Of a stretch of 64,000 nt of DNA, positions 11,580-23,020 are shown one piece after another (within the stretch, counting starts at the first letter, position 1; each line of letters begins with the position of its first letter). This DNA is from Allantophomopsis cytisporea (lineage: Eukaryota; Ascomycota; Leotiomycetes; Phacidiales; Phacidiaceae). The translations under genes and the position numbers were made by a program. The DNA lies in contig CP103037.1 in assembly GCA_024752435.1 (NCBI GenBank), forward strand, positions 2,907,585 through 2,971,584. Direction: 5' to 3'. The notes below the pieces were generated by a model. It was not told the origin of the DNA and searched no databases. It saw only the letters and a list, made by a program, of their open reading frames with translations.

Positions 11580-11843
11580 TGCAATGTCTAGGATTATGGA
11601 CATCGCCAAGGTATCACATTATTGTGTCGTGCACGGGAATATAGATATGGACCACTTCCGTTGATACCATGGTACTATTAAATGAATTGACAACGTATAT
11701 ATGTTTGTAAGTAAAATTGAAGATTTTAGAAGAGAAATGTAAATTTGCCTCATAGAATGATATTACTTTTTTTTTATCGCTCAAGTCACCCAACAACATA
11801 TCAAAAGAAAGCCAATGTACACGAGAAGCAAGAAACCATACTC

Positions 11844-12413
11844 TCAGACGAAATCAGTGAGAGCCTGCTCGACTTCCTCAAGCCGCGAGTTGACCCATCT
11901 CCGGTACTTCTCGTCCTTTATCAATTTCTCGTCCTCCAACATGGCTGTGAGCGTAGACTTGATTTGCTGGTTCACAGCCCTTAATCTCTGGCGGGTCTCC
12001 GCAATCTCCAGGGTAGATGCATCGACGGAATCAAGAGGAATAGAAAAGCGTCTGCGACTTGGTTCCAAGAAAGGCGGAGGAGCTTCTGCGGATATGGACG
12101 TGTGTTGTGTACGTCCCGAGACCGGAGCTGATGAGGCGGAAGCAGCTGAGGAGACCGAGGAGACCGAAGATCTTGCAGACCTTGGAAAGATTTCCTGATC
12201 GAAGCTGCTGAAACTGCCGCTGCTCGTGCTGGGAGACATGCTCGACCTCCTAGCCATGCGATCCGGAGAGAACTCCGTAGGATTCACATCTACCAGTGCG
12301 TTCTGTTGCAACTCTTTTCGAAGAGAATCCCGTCGGGCGTGGAGACCCATATAGGTTTGGAGGCAGAAGGCCCTATGGCTTGATTGACTTTGGGTGCGAG
12401 ATCGTTTCGCCAT
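11844..12413 (-). CDS. Ser-rich protein with C-terminal coiled coil, 189 aa, unknown function
   Basis: A single exon from MAKRSRTQSQ to the stop at 11844. The frame extends 30 codons further upstream, but the MAKRSR start is preferred because the extra part reads like leader. The protein has a basic N-terminal 40 residues, a Ser/Ala-rich low-complexity middle (SSVSSVSSAASASS), a PPPF and SRRRFSIPLD stretch (a candidate phosphosite), and a C-terminal helix of about 60 residues with heptad character (ETRQRLRAVNQQIKSTL...). No catalytic motif. Found between the dehydrogenase and an F-box-like gene with no obvious link to either. Confidence 0.7.
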   Translation of the reverse strand: MAKRSRTQSQSSHRAFCLQTYMGLHARRDSLRKELQQNALVDVNPTEFSPDRMARRSSMSPSTSSGSFSSFDQEIFPRSARSSVSSVSSAASASSAPVSGRTQHTSISAEAPPPFLEPSRRRFSIPLDSVDASTLEIAETRQRLRAVNQQIKSTLTAMLEDEKLIKDEKYRRWVNSRLEEVEQALTDFV

Positions 12414-13112
12414 CGTGATATAATGAAATTGGATATTTATATGGATGAATACGAGATGTGACCTTTGAGGCCTTCCAACTTTAAATAAATGAATATTGTG
12501 CAAGAGTACATTATCGCCATGATCAATATTCGCGGAGGCGGCGAATATATACCGCTCGTAGTGTAGAGATTACATATTGTCCAATTCGGTCATCTCATAT
12601 TAGATCTCACCCCAGTCTAGCACCTGGTCGATCGCTGAAATCGCAGGAAGTCAAAATTCGATGGGATCAATCAGAGAGAGTATAAGCCGCATTTAGTGGA
12701 TCTACATAAGTGACGACGGAGTAAATCGAACGATGGGGAATCTCTTGGCTGATATGATTGGCTGTATATCTTACATGGTCGGAGTTCCCTCCGAAACGCC
12801 CCAGCCGTTGTCCCGCACCGCATCATCCTTCTCCTTCTACCTCCAACATCTCTCCGTCAGGACTGTTAGGGTTAATTCAAAAGCATCCATTCATACATGG
12901 TTCCCACTGCATCCAGCATGACAGTGGGGTTTCCCATGCAGATTTATGGTAATGTTTATTTGACCAGCATGGGCATATACTGAACGTCATAGCATATTGG
13001 AGATGCTTGCTGTCATTCTGCATTACTTCAAAGCACACGACGTCGAGTGCAGGAGATCGTTATATACTTATGCCTTATTCATTCTATTCAATACCTACTC
13101 TGTGCCGTGGCA
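12414..13112. other. Intergenic region, no supported gene
   Basis: Short overlapping frames only. Probably the divergent promoter area of the Ser-rich protein and the F-box-like gene. Confidence 0.4.
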
Positions 13113-13754
13113 ATGCGCAACTTGCTGGACCTTCCTCATGAGCTCCTGCTTCTGATATTTGAGGATTTACACGATTTCGACGATGCTGACAACTTATCAC
13201 GGTGCAATGCGCGGTTACATAAGACATTCAGCACATCTAGATACAACATCTGCCGCCAGATAATTGTGGGAACTCTGTCAGAATTATTAACAAGTCGCTG
13301 ACTGAAGTAGGCGAGATCCTCTCCATACAAACACGACCTTCAATTAAGCCGCTTTCTCGAGGTCTCGAAACAAGAAAATACCACGGCACAAATACCTAAT
13401 TTCTTGAGCCGCCAACAGTGTCTTCGAAGAGCGTTCTATGCTCAGCTCGACATACCTTCCGATCAGGAAGTATTCAAAGTCTGGCTCCGCTGGCAAACAA
13501 TTCGAAAATTGTACAATTCTGAGCGTTGCGTGAATGAGCTGTGTTGCGCTCGAACACTTCAAATTCTTGCGAGATGTGAGTCCTGGCCTACTGGAGAGCA
13601 CGATGTCTGCTCTATCCACAGAAAGAAAGAGAGCACCTGTAGGTTCGAGCAGGAAAATGAGAGGAAATTAAATACGGGTTATAGCAGGTTTTATGCAAGC
13701 TTCACTGAAAAATGTTTGGTGTTGGTGGTTGAGCAGCTGATGCAGCATTATTGA
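13113..13754 (+). CDS. Small F-box-like protein, possibly decayed
   Basis: From ATG 13113 the frame reads MRNLLDLPHELLLLIFEDL followed by a DADNLSRCNARLHKTF segment, the usual start of a fungal F-box. The same frame hits TGA at 13299 and TAG at 13308, then is open again to 13754. An in-frame 45-base intron (13266-13310, GTGGGA donor, GCTGAC branch, TAG acceptor) would remove both stops and give about 198 residues. The donor is weak, so a pseudogene is an alternative. F-box proteins act as substrate adaptors of SCF ubiquitin ligases. Nothing in the C-terminal part names a substrate. Confidence 0.5.
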
Positions 13755-14543
13755 AATATGAGTAAAAGGATTGATTTTTGAAGTCACGACGATTGTGAAA
13801 ATGCGCTTGAGGTGTAACTCTTCTCAATTTTGAGTCAGCTCATCACTCAACTTTGGTTAAATGCTGAAGACCGGCCGCTTAATAGCTTGTCATTGGTTAA
13901 ATGCTAATATACCGCCCTTCCTATAAAAAGTATTTTTCAATGAGTTGATCTAAAACTCCATAATGATGTTCGCAAGGAGACAGGTTCATATTATAAGCTG
14001 ATTAAGCAGTCAAATACATATAAATATAGGAAATAACTTCGGGTATAAATATGGCAGAGTCTTGAGGGTAATTGTAAAATAAAATCATCAAGAAAGGCTC
14101 CACCGCTTACATGATTTCTAAAAGTGATGACGAACCACCATCTACTGGACCTTTATTATCTCCGGCCAGCTCATCGACTGTTATTCGAACTCCTTCAACT
14201 CAGCGTATGGAATTTGGTTTGTCCTCCGAGCCCTATAGGTCACATATCCGTCCAATTGCTGCCCAAAGTTTACTCGGTCTTCGATGTCTTTGATTACTTC
14301 CAATTTTACTGTAGCTAAATACTGAGATGTAGTTCACCTGCAGCTCAACGGAAAATCATCTAATGCCCGTTGTCTCATGTGCATTCGTTGGTTCTGCTTT
14401 GAGCTTGAGTTGTTGTCAGTAGTTGACAAATCTAACCTTTCATTTTTCCTGGCCTTGATTTGTTACTTTAGTTCATTCAGGATAACCTCAGACGTTGCAA
14501 TTCAAGGTCATGTATAACCGTATCTTGAATTATTCTTATTACT
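13755..14543. other. Intergenic region with a 13-base direct repeat
   Basis: Two copies of TTGGTTAAATGCT lie at 13853 and 13893, 40 bases apart. No coding signal. The right part is the 3' flank of the sugar transporter gene. Confidence 0.4.
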
Positions 14544-16454
14544 TCATGTCAAATACCCATCAGCATCCAAACTTGTCAAGGGTACCTTGGGTCTTGATGC
14601 TATTCCCGCTGCAATTATCGCCATGAGCAAGCTTCCACAAAGCACCCATTGTATCCCAGTCGCAGGAGTTGAACTTCCTTTCTCATCTGTGAACCAAAAA
14701 ATGAGAGTGCAACAAATCATTGCAAGAACTTGCGGTGCCGCAATCGACGCGTTGTTGATTTCTGTTATGGTTCCCACAGCACATATATCTGCTGTTTGGG
14801 AAACCTTACCCATAGTCTCCAAATTCATTAGCACAAATGGGATCCACTGATTTACAGCCGAGCTGAATCCCGTCATACCAACAAAGGTTATCGTCCAGAG
14901 TGTTGATTTAGCGAAAAGGATACCAATGAGGCCAATCGAATACAGGAGATGAGAAACAACCCATGTATTTCGATAGGTCAACCAGGAAAGTGGAATTCCC
15001 CTTAGAGATAATGCCATCCTTATTTACTTCCCGAGAGAAAGCATTAGCCTCGGCAGAATAGAATTGAAACAGAAGTGGTAGTAGCAATCTTGTCAATAGG
15101 GATAGAAGAGCTTGAAACAACAGGGCGCGTGAGCCATAGGGGCCCGAAGAGTTCGCAGAATTATCACCTACGGAGCCACGTGAATTCTTTGCAGCTATTT
15201 CTTCACTGTCTGATTCTCATCAGCTATTCCATCTATATGACCTGAAGACTGGTACTTACGGATACTGCTCACATAGCTAAAGCCAAGCCACTATCAGTAA
15301 GTTCTGTGTTCATGTGCATATTTCTTAAGGTCTTCATACCTGCTTATATATAACATGAACGGATACCGTGCAAACCAAGAAAAGAATTGAACGCTATATA
15401 TTTTGAATAGTTCATTGGAGAGCATGGAAGACAACCCTCTGAATTGCATTGTAATTTGACTGATACGCCCTTCTCGAGATGAGTCTTCATTTCTTACAGC
15501 TGGTTGCTCAGAGGTACTCAGGGAAGTAACACCCACCATCATTATTATTGTAAGAGATGATGCAATGGAGATTGTCTTGAACTGTGAGAGTCCAGGAGGT
15601 AGTATAGGTGATAAATCAGCCGAAAAAAGAAGATAGGAGTATATACTGGCGATATTGATCGTTCGACTTGCCCACGCATTAACGTGTAGTTGTTTAGCCG
15701 CAGGAAAATGCTCTATCATCAAAGCACGTGTTCCAACCTGAACAGACTGAGCCGCAATATTGATAAAGAGAATGAATAAGACACCTAGTGTCTTGACTGT
15801 CGCACATGTCTGAAAATGAGCTTGGCAAGAGCTGTCCATCTGTTGGGCGATGTCGCGTGCCCATGGTAGTCCAAGAATAGAGAGCGAAAGTCCGCCTCTA
15901 CCCACGGCAACAAAAGGTCTTCTCCTTCCCCACTCTGAAGAACATATATCGCTCAATATCCCGAATAGAGGTTGAACAATGACTCCGCACATTGGTGGTA
16001 TTAGCCAGGTGGCGTTAACGGTAACCGCAGTAAATCCGAGTGATAAAAGATAATTCTTGACGACGTGATCAGTAGGACTACTAATAGTTGCTAGATTCTA
16101 TACATACTGTGCCAAGCGCAAACTGGAGGGAAAGCGCTATCTGTAGTCTACAAGCCATCAGAAGCTTAAAATCAGATAAAGCACTGTGGAAACATACCCG
16201 CAAAGACTGAGAGTAGTCAAAACCGCACGTAGTAACCAAGACATACTTTTCAGGCGACTCAAGCAAATATTCGAAAGCATGCCAGGAGTAGCCATGCTAT
16301 CGTAGTTATGGCTACAATTGATCACCCCCGTATATCCACCCGTCTCGACATCTGCGCATCTCGGACTGATGTATTTGAGATCCTCAATTCCTAAATCAAT
16401 CTCCATTATTTCGACGTAGGAGATAGATTCTGATGTTGAGACGTCATTTGACAT
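14544..16454 (-). CDS. MFS sucrose/disaccharide transporter-like protein (SUT/SLC45 type), 547 aa
   Basis: Six exons close in phase: 16454-16198, 16147-16108, 16055-15340, 15276-15260, 15209-15071 and 15018-14544. Family features are GVIVQPLFGILSD, the SEWGRRRPF loop (the RxGRR signature of sucrose/SLC45 carriers), QVGTRALMIEH, and the late GSRALLFQALLSLL and NTWVVSHLLY helices. Such carriers couple uptake of sucrose or alpha-glucosides to protons at the plasma membrane. Exon 4 is a 17-base microexon. The last intron uses a weak GTTTCA donor but has a good GCTAATG branch site, and without it the last two frames do not join. If that intron is wrong, the gene has a frameshift near 15020. Confidence 0.8.
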
Positions 16455-17796
16455 ATCTTAGCTGTGACAAGTTGATTGACTATGTAAAATTATCGATGCT
16501 ACGTGAATCAGCGGTGTTCCAAAGAAAAAGGAAGATAAAAATTCAAATACAACGAACAAAAGGGATCCCCAAGATGTGTTTAAAGGCAGATATAGAAGTT
16601 TTCGATCTGCAAAATGTTCGAATTCTAAGTAGGTGTTTATTTTGTCTGAGTTTTCTGTTAGTAAATATGGACTCATAACAACCTCTTGGATACCACGTAA
16701 AACACCAAAGTCCGACTCTAAAGCTATGACTTAAATTTTGGTAACGGTTGGAATTTATGACTTGGTATACAATTCTATAGGAACTACCATTGATTTCTCT
16801 CTAACTGAATGAATTCGGCGATTAATCACTCTAGTTTATTCCGCGTAGTTTGTTATGGATACCTAGATTGAAGTTTGGTGAAAAAACTAAACGGTCGTCA
16901 GGAGTTAGAACTCAGGAAAAAGAGTTTCGGCAATTCATTGTTTGTTGTTTTTGGCGAGCAGCTAAGAATGTTTACCTCACTGTGGGCTAAAAGCTTATGG
17001 ATTGTAAACCACTGCAGTTATAAACTCTATTTCAACCAACTCAGCATGTTGGGAAATTTGGCGATATGTGATATGATACTTCGTCATCTATAGGATCTAG
17101 GATATTTATTTACAATCAATCAGACTTGAAAGGGATATATACAATATGATTTACAGTGTCAGCAGCTGTTTGGTCCCCTGCGGCAAAGACGCCATCTTGA
17201 GCATTATTTGAGATAGCTAGAACTATCCCGGGATATAAAAGGGCGTCGAGGAGTATATGAAAGAATTTATCTTGGGAACAAGGGGCAAGTCTCCGTTCAT
17301 ATTCTGTGGTGCTCCACGTTGCCTTAGCGACCAATTGCCTGATGAGGTTTCTGAGCTGCCACAAGTTTTTGTATTTGACGTTAGAAAAAACCCTCAAAGC
17401 CGGTCTTATCACCTATATTTGCGATAACTTTAGAGTGAAAAAAAAAGGGCAGAAGGATAAGAGAGAAATATGCAACCATTTTGAAAGTAAAACTAGAATA
17501 CCCAATCATTCAACGCAAATGACTTCTCCACAAAAGACACACCCATAATTTTGACTGCAGCTCAACTGTGACCTCTCTTATCAGTGCTAATACGGACACT
17601 ACCTATTTGAAATTGCAAACCTACTTTACTATGAATGGCTGTACGGTATCTTGAACACCATCTTATAGTAACTCAAAATTGGCTTAGAATAACGCTTAAT
17701 TGTAGATTGCCGTAGCTTGTAATAATATGTCATGCACAGAAGGGTTGAGAAAAGTACCCCCATGGGTGGCACAAGCGCGCGACAAATGAACGAGGT
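16455..17796. other. Intergenic region, no supported gene
   Basis: AT-rich. A 98-codon frame on the minus strand (17412-17116) includes LLYPGIVLAISNNAQDGVFAAGDQ, but has no family I recognise and no codon or motif support. The rest shows nothing. Confidence 0.4.
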
Positions 17797-19095
17797 CTAT
17801 GATGGATAAGAATAGAACTCTTCCTTACTATCCCTGTTTGCTATTGCATCCCGCTTGTCTTCGTCACTCAGAATACTGTTCCAAACAAACATACGAGGAT
17901 GATCATTGTAAAGAGTTTCGAGCGGACCGACAAATCCTAATGCACACATTCTCTCCTCATCCCACAGTGCGAAACCAAGGCGTCGAAACGGCGCAAAAGG
18001 AATCCCGTATAAAGGTGAATTGGGGTTTCGAGATATAGTATTGAATACTAACATTGCTCTCACTGGCGAGGAAAGTTCTCGCTCAAGAAGTTGAGTATGA
18101 GAAGTAGTAGGCCAGCCCAGCTTGACGTCCAAATGCGGGAGATTTGTCGGGAAGTCCTTGTCATAAGGATTCGTGATACGCTTATAAGGTCCTCGTACTT
18201 CCTGCAAGTATTCAACCACTGTCTCGATCTCTTGATCCCCACAAACTCCGTGGCGGGGGCTATCAAGGATATCTGAATGATTGCTATGCCTCAGCCTTTC
18301 AATATCCTCTTCTGGCCATCCCAGGAGCCCTTTCTCACCCGCAGTCTTCAAGTCATAAAAGAGTCTTATGCGCCAGAAGGAAAGCACAACTCGTTGCTCT
18401 TCCAACCAGGAGGGAGGACTGAAACCATGAGTCTTGTACCTTCGCTCCTCCAGGTTATTGTCTCTTAGACGTGGGTCGTAACAAGTATCCTTGTCAATAA
18501 TATTTCGTGGTCTAATAGCCACAAGCTTTCCCAGATAATGTTGCAGACAAGCGGGCGTAAGACGTGAAATCTGCCAGACTACAGCCAAAATGCCGCGCAG
18601 TATTCTCGGTGAAATCCCCCTAGGTAAGGAAGGTAACACAAACGGTTTCTGGACTTTGGGTCCATTCTTTCGCTTTTTCTCGAAAACTTTGGCCATTACT
18701 GCATTCCGAGTCTCAATACCCTCAGGAAAGGAGGCAACGAAGTCTTCGTAGGAATCCAGTCTGCGGGTTCGCCGCCGGCTGCCCAAGATAACTTCTGTGA
18801 TGAAAGAATCAAGATTAGGCATTGGTATGGTCCCTGAGCGAATGTGTGCAAGAGCGCGAATCATCTCCAAGACTTGCCCTGGCATTGGGTCAATGCCGCA
18901 TACGCAGTCCGTGATATGGGCGCCATATACTGCGAATAGTCGGAATACTGCAGGCGACGCGTGTACTAGATTGTGTAAAGAAAGAAGATCAGGAATCTGA
19001 GTGGCGATATTGAGCAGGATCGCTGCGTCAATTTGTTCCAAGTAACACTGTTGTTTCTTCGTGTCCATTGCTGAGGTTGGAGTTCGAGAGCTCAA
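17797..19095 (-). CDS. F-box-like protein of unknown function, 432 aa
   Basis: A single exon beginning MSSRTPTSAMDTKKQQC; the Met at residue 10 is an alternative start. Residues about 20-60 (DAAILLNIATQIPDLLSLHNLVHASPAVFRLF) have the Leu/Pro spacing of the fungal F-box-like helix bundle. The remainder is a globular region with conserved-looking tryptophans and SPVRAMLVFNTISRNPNSPLYGIPFAPFRRLGFALWDEERM near the end, typical of large families of uncharacterised fungal proteins. No signal peptide or membrane segment. A role as ubiquitin-ligase adaptor is inference from the N-terminus only. Confidence 0.75.
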   Translation of the reverse strand: MSSRTPTSAMDTKKQQCYLEQIDAAILLNIATQIPDLLSLHNLVHASPAVFRLFAVYGAHITDCVCGIDPMPGQVLEMIRALAHIRSGTIPMPNLDSFITEVILGSRRRTRRLDSYEDFVASFPEGIETRNAVMAKVFEKKRKNGPKVQKPFVLPSLPRGISPRILRGILAVVWQISRLTPACLQHYLGKLVAIRPRNIIDKDTCYDPRLRDNNLEERRYKTHGFSPPSWLEEQRVVLSFWRIRLFYDLKTAGEKGLLGWPEEDIERLRHSNHSDILDSPRHGVCGDQEIETVVEYLQEVRGPYKRITNPYDKDFPTNLPHLDVKLGWPTTSHTQLLERELSSPVRAMLVFNTISRNPNSPLYGIPFAPFRRLGFALWDEERMCALGFVGPLETLYNDHPRMFVWNSILSDEDKRDAIANRDSKEEFYSYPS

Positions 19096-20513
19096 AGTTA
19101 GCTTGTGTAGACAGACGATCTGAAGTTCCAGGCTGCTTTGAACTATCTTGGCATTGTCTTCTCTCGATATTAGATGGTAATAGATGACTATCCCTAATAG
19201 TGCAAGGTGTTAACTATGTATCACCTGGCTTGCATGATGATGAGCGGCATCAGATTCTAGAAAAGGCGGCTCGACATTTGAAGGTCATTGTTTTAGGGGC
19301 CGCGCGCTAGCCGTCATTTCTTCTGGGGGTCCCCTGTTCCTCAGACTTGACTTGCGACCACTATTAGAATGTCACATGTGCCTAAATTCTTGACCCCCGC
19401 TGATAAATTAGCATAAACCCGCCAAAGATTGCCACAAGTCAGCAGCTATATAATTCGGAAATCCAGGTTGTGAATTGCATTCTTTCAAAAACGAGACAAT
19501 CTGTATGCTTTCTTCCAAATTTTATTCGTATAAGACTTAGGATGAGTATCTATCGCTTATTACACTATACATTGATGTAGATGATAGGAGATTCTTTTGA
19601 TAGCTTCCGTAGTCTATATAACATAGCGTGGAGATGTTTTATTTCTTTATTAAATACAAAATTACGCTGGAAATACTAAAGTATCACTTTTATATAGGTT
19701 CATACTTTCGTGCTATGCCGTCTATACTAATATCATATATGATTTACGGACTGTTTTTGCCGGAATGCGTCACAAGTTGGGTTATATCCTGAAGGATTAA
19801 ATTATTTTCTCGCGGTACTGCTCAGAACATATATAATAAAACAAAATATACTAGAAGCATTAAAATCGCGCAATTTTAAATATATCTTATTCTACAAAAG
19901 GACATTGCGATGGACATCATAGCATATAAGGCGTTTGACTTGGCTTCAACGTTCCGATATTGCAGTGGTGAATTGCAACCACCAAGTTGCATACCCAACT
20001 CCTAAACCACAGCCAGATCCTTCATTTACTGAGTGTCAAATGCAAATGTTGGGTAATTGTTAAAGTGTGTTGGTTCTTTTCTTAGATGTGTAGACGCCTC
20101 GCTTTCTCTGCTCCATACATAGGCACGAATGCCAAATTGAACCTTTTTACTACGTACAACAATTATATGCATAAGCAGGAGCACGACTATTAGTTGGGGG
20201 CTATGTTCACTACGAGTGATGATCTCCTTAATCCCGAGAGGCTGTAAATCATACATTTGCTTGGTTCGCTCTGTAAGCAGTGAAAGGATATCGTTTCTCC
20301 AACTCTATCGAGTTTGAGGAGATATTGACAGCTGTGCCTTTTATACTTGCTTCTCTTCAATAGATGAGTAACCGGATAATTGATCATCATAAAGTGACTT
20401 CAATGTCCCCCGAGAATAAAATCAGCATAGGCTACTCGTAGAAAACTGAAATCTAAGATAAGCAACTCAAGTTACTTCACAATTCAACACAGAAGATAAT
20501 ATCTCAGTGAACT
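19096..20513. other. AT-rich intergenic region, no supported gene
   Basis: About 1.4 kb with AT-rich stretches near 19640-19900. Only short, motif-free frames occur on either strand. Confidence 0.45.
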
Positions 20514-20516
20514 GAG

Positions 20517-21378
20517 CAATCGGCAGCGATCGCGAGCAAAAAGATTGTCCTCATCACCGGCGGCAACAATGGCATTGGTTATGAGACTGTCAAGGCTTTT
20601 CTGCAGGCCAAAAGGGCCTACCACGTTGTTCTTGGAAGTCGTTCTCTGGCGAAGGCCAAACTTGCGATCGAGACGCTTCAAGATGAATGTCCAGAGTCAA
20701 CCAACACAGTTGAAGCAGTCCAAGTTGATCTCGCTAGTGACGGATCGATCGAGAAAGCTTTCGAACAGGTCAAGGCTAGTCCAGGATACATCGACACTCT
20801 TATTAACAATGCTGGTATACACACGTCCCCATGTGTCCTAGGAAACTCCACATGAACTAACATTTCTCAGGGGCAGACTTCGATCCTGATTTCGTAGCCG
20901 GCAGAGTTTCGCTTCGCGAGTCTTTCACCGAGGCGTATAATGTGAACGTTGCTGGCACGCAAGTTATGACCTGGAAATTTATGCCGCTTTTGCTCAAGTC
21001 GGCCAATCCCCGTTTTATATTCGTGGCCGGTCTCTCAGATCACACAAGCAAGCGAAGCGTACCTTCCTACCCCTCCTCAACCGGCTGGATAACCTGAGAA
21101 GATGGGCTTAGAGACAATCGCGTACCGCTGTAGCAAAACGGCGCTCAACATGCTGATGTAGGACTGGAACCACAAGTTGAAAGAGGATGGCGTAAAGGTT
21201 TGGGGTGTTGGGCCAGGCTTTCTGGCAACAGATCTAGGAACTGTACGGGAAAAGGTGAAGGAGATGGGGGGTGGTCATCCGAACATTGGTGGGAAGCTGC
21301 TCCGAAGTGTTGCAGAAGGCGACAGGGATGCTGATGTAGGGAAGATTGTTAACAGAGACGAGATTTCACGATTTTAGG
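20517..21378 (+). pseudogene. Short-chain dehydrogenase pseudogene
   Basis: The 5' part encodes KIVLITGGNNGIG, the cofactor motif, and later LINNAG. An intron follows (GTATAC donor at 20814, CTCAG acceptor near 20870). The next exon has PRFIFVAG, AYRCSKTALNM (YxxxK intact) and WGVGPGFLATDLG, so the family is clear. The gene is broken. No ATG stands at the start, where the frame is preceded by TGA then ACTGAG. A stop and frame change occur near 21096, and TAG at 21159-21161 interrupts the segment after NMLM. At least three independent lesions make a sequencing artefact unlikely. Confidence 0.85.
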
Positions 21379-23020
21379 TGGAAAAAGATGGGTGGGTTAT
21401 CAACATGATATGAAATTTTACTATGACCTTGATTTTACGACTGCTTCTGACATTAAAACTACCGCTATCAAGCGTAATCGAGTGGGATTTGGTGATAAGG
21501 AATGGCTCGTTCATTGACTGCCATCACTTGGAATCTATGCCAGGACAGAACCGTAGGTTGTATACCCGAAAGACTCAAACCGGGAAACCCAAAGAGGAAA
21601 TATACGTAATCAACATCATTTATTGAGCCCATCATGCTGCCAAAGAGGGTCCGAATTCTTGAGAGATGGAAGTGAGTACCTCTATATTCGCATCATGATT
21701 AAGAGCTCACATCTTTTTTCATATAGACCGATAAAGTTTTGCCAACATAAGCCCTGTTGGAGCGAAGAGGATGAGAGGTATAATGAGGATGCAGAGATGC
21801 TCTAGGAAACTTTCATTATGTAGCGGATATCAGCAAAGCAGATAGCAGCTGTAGCCATAGATAACTAGATGTTCGTCAATAGATCTGCAGAATCGTTGAC
21901 GCAAGCCAGATTCTTGATCTGCAGAAACATATGAGCTTGTCGACATCGTGGATAACATACAGTCAGCTTTGGAGCTATGTAACAACCAAAGAGTTACGAT
22001 AAGTTCAGGTGGTAAAGTCGCGTTAATTCTGAGGCGTAGGTGGAGTCACACTTTTATTGACAAAGGGAATTTTGCTGCACTCTGAGAGCGAGCTCTCTTT
22101 GCTACGTTCGCACTGCGATTTGATTGGATGCTGAGAGACCTATCTTATTTCTGCCGTATCTTACATTGCCTGTTCCGATTGGATGTTGAATACGCTACTA
22201 AAACAATTGGTTATATATTATAACGCATAGTAGGTTTAAGATAATGTAAGTCATCACGCTCATCATATTGCTCTACTTAAGGTACCTCGCGGTAGAGAGA
22301 TTTACGATTTTCAGTTATATTCTCATGATTATCTCGAGCGACTAAATTCCACAACAGTATTATGACAATTGATTCATAATGTAGAACATAAGTCTCTGTG
22401 AATCGTACCATTCTTTAATCCCAGACTTATTTTTGGCAAGGAATTGAAAAACCAGGCGAAGAGCTATGCAGTTATTGGCATTGATAACAGGAATTACGGT
22501 CCAATATGAACCATCCATTAATGCAGCAACATCTGAATGGGGTCAGAAGTTTACCAGCTGCCACAAGCAGTGCATTTAAGTTTTCCTCAATCATGCACAA
22601 CTGCTATCCGTAAACATCTATAGGTCAGAGGAGATCAGCCTATATGGACGTGTATAACATATGACTGAATCAACTGAAGCAGATTCAAAATCACATATTC
22701 ATTGTTTCACAATAGAAATGCACGATGAAGTATTACCATAAGTGTAGTTGCAATGGCAAATATATGATGTAGATCGGTGAACGTCAATCCTGATGCCGAT
22801 GCTATTATTGGCGCGCCATCTTATCTTGCACCGACTATGTTCAAGGAACAGATATCGCAACAATCATTTGCCCAAAATGTTGAAAGAAGTCGACATGTGA
22901 GAAATGGAAAGCGGGGTTTGTGTTACTCTTGGGACGACTATAATCAGACCGTCTTGATGAGATGAGTTGTGGTCTTGGTCATTCTGTGTTTTTCCGAATA
23001 TAGCATTCCGCGAAGTCACA
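21379..23020. other. Intergenic region, no supported gene
   Basis: About 1.6 kb between the dead dehydrogenase and the P450. No domain-bearing frame, and no obvious repeat besides short AT-rich stretches. Confidence 0.45.

Noticed and set aside
15000..15030. Apparent frameshift in the sucrose-transporter-like gene
   Set aside because: A 52-base intron with a GCTAATG branch site joins the frames exactly, so the gene is called intact despite the weak donor.
17116..17412. Minus-strand frame of 98 codons
   Set aside because: No recognised family, and it stands alone in AT-rich DNA.
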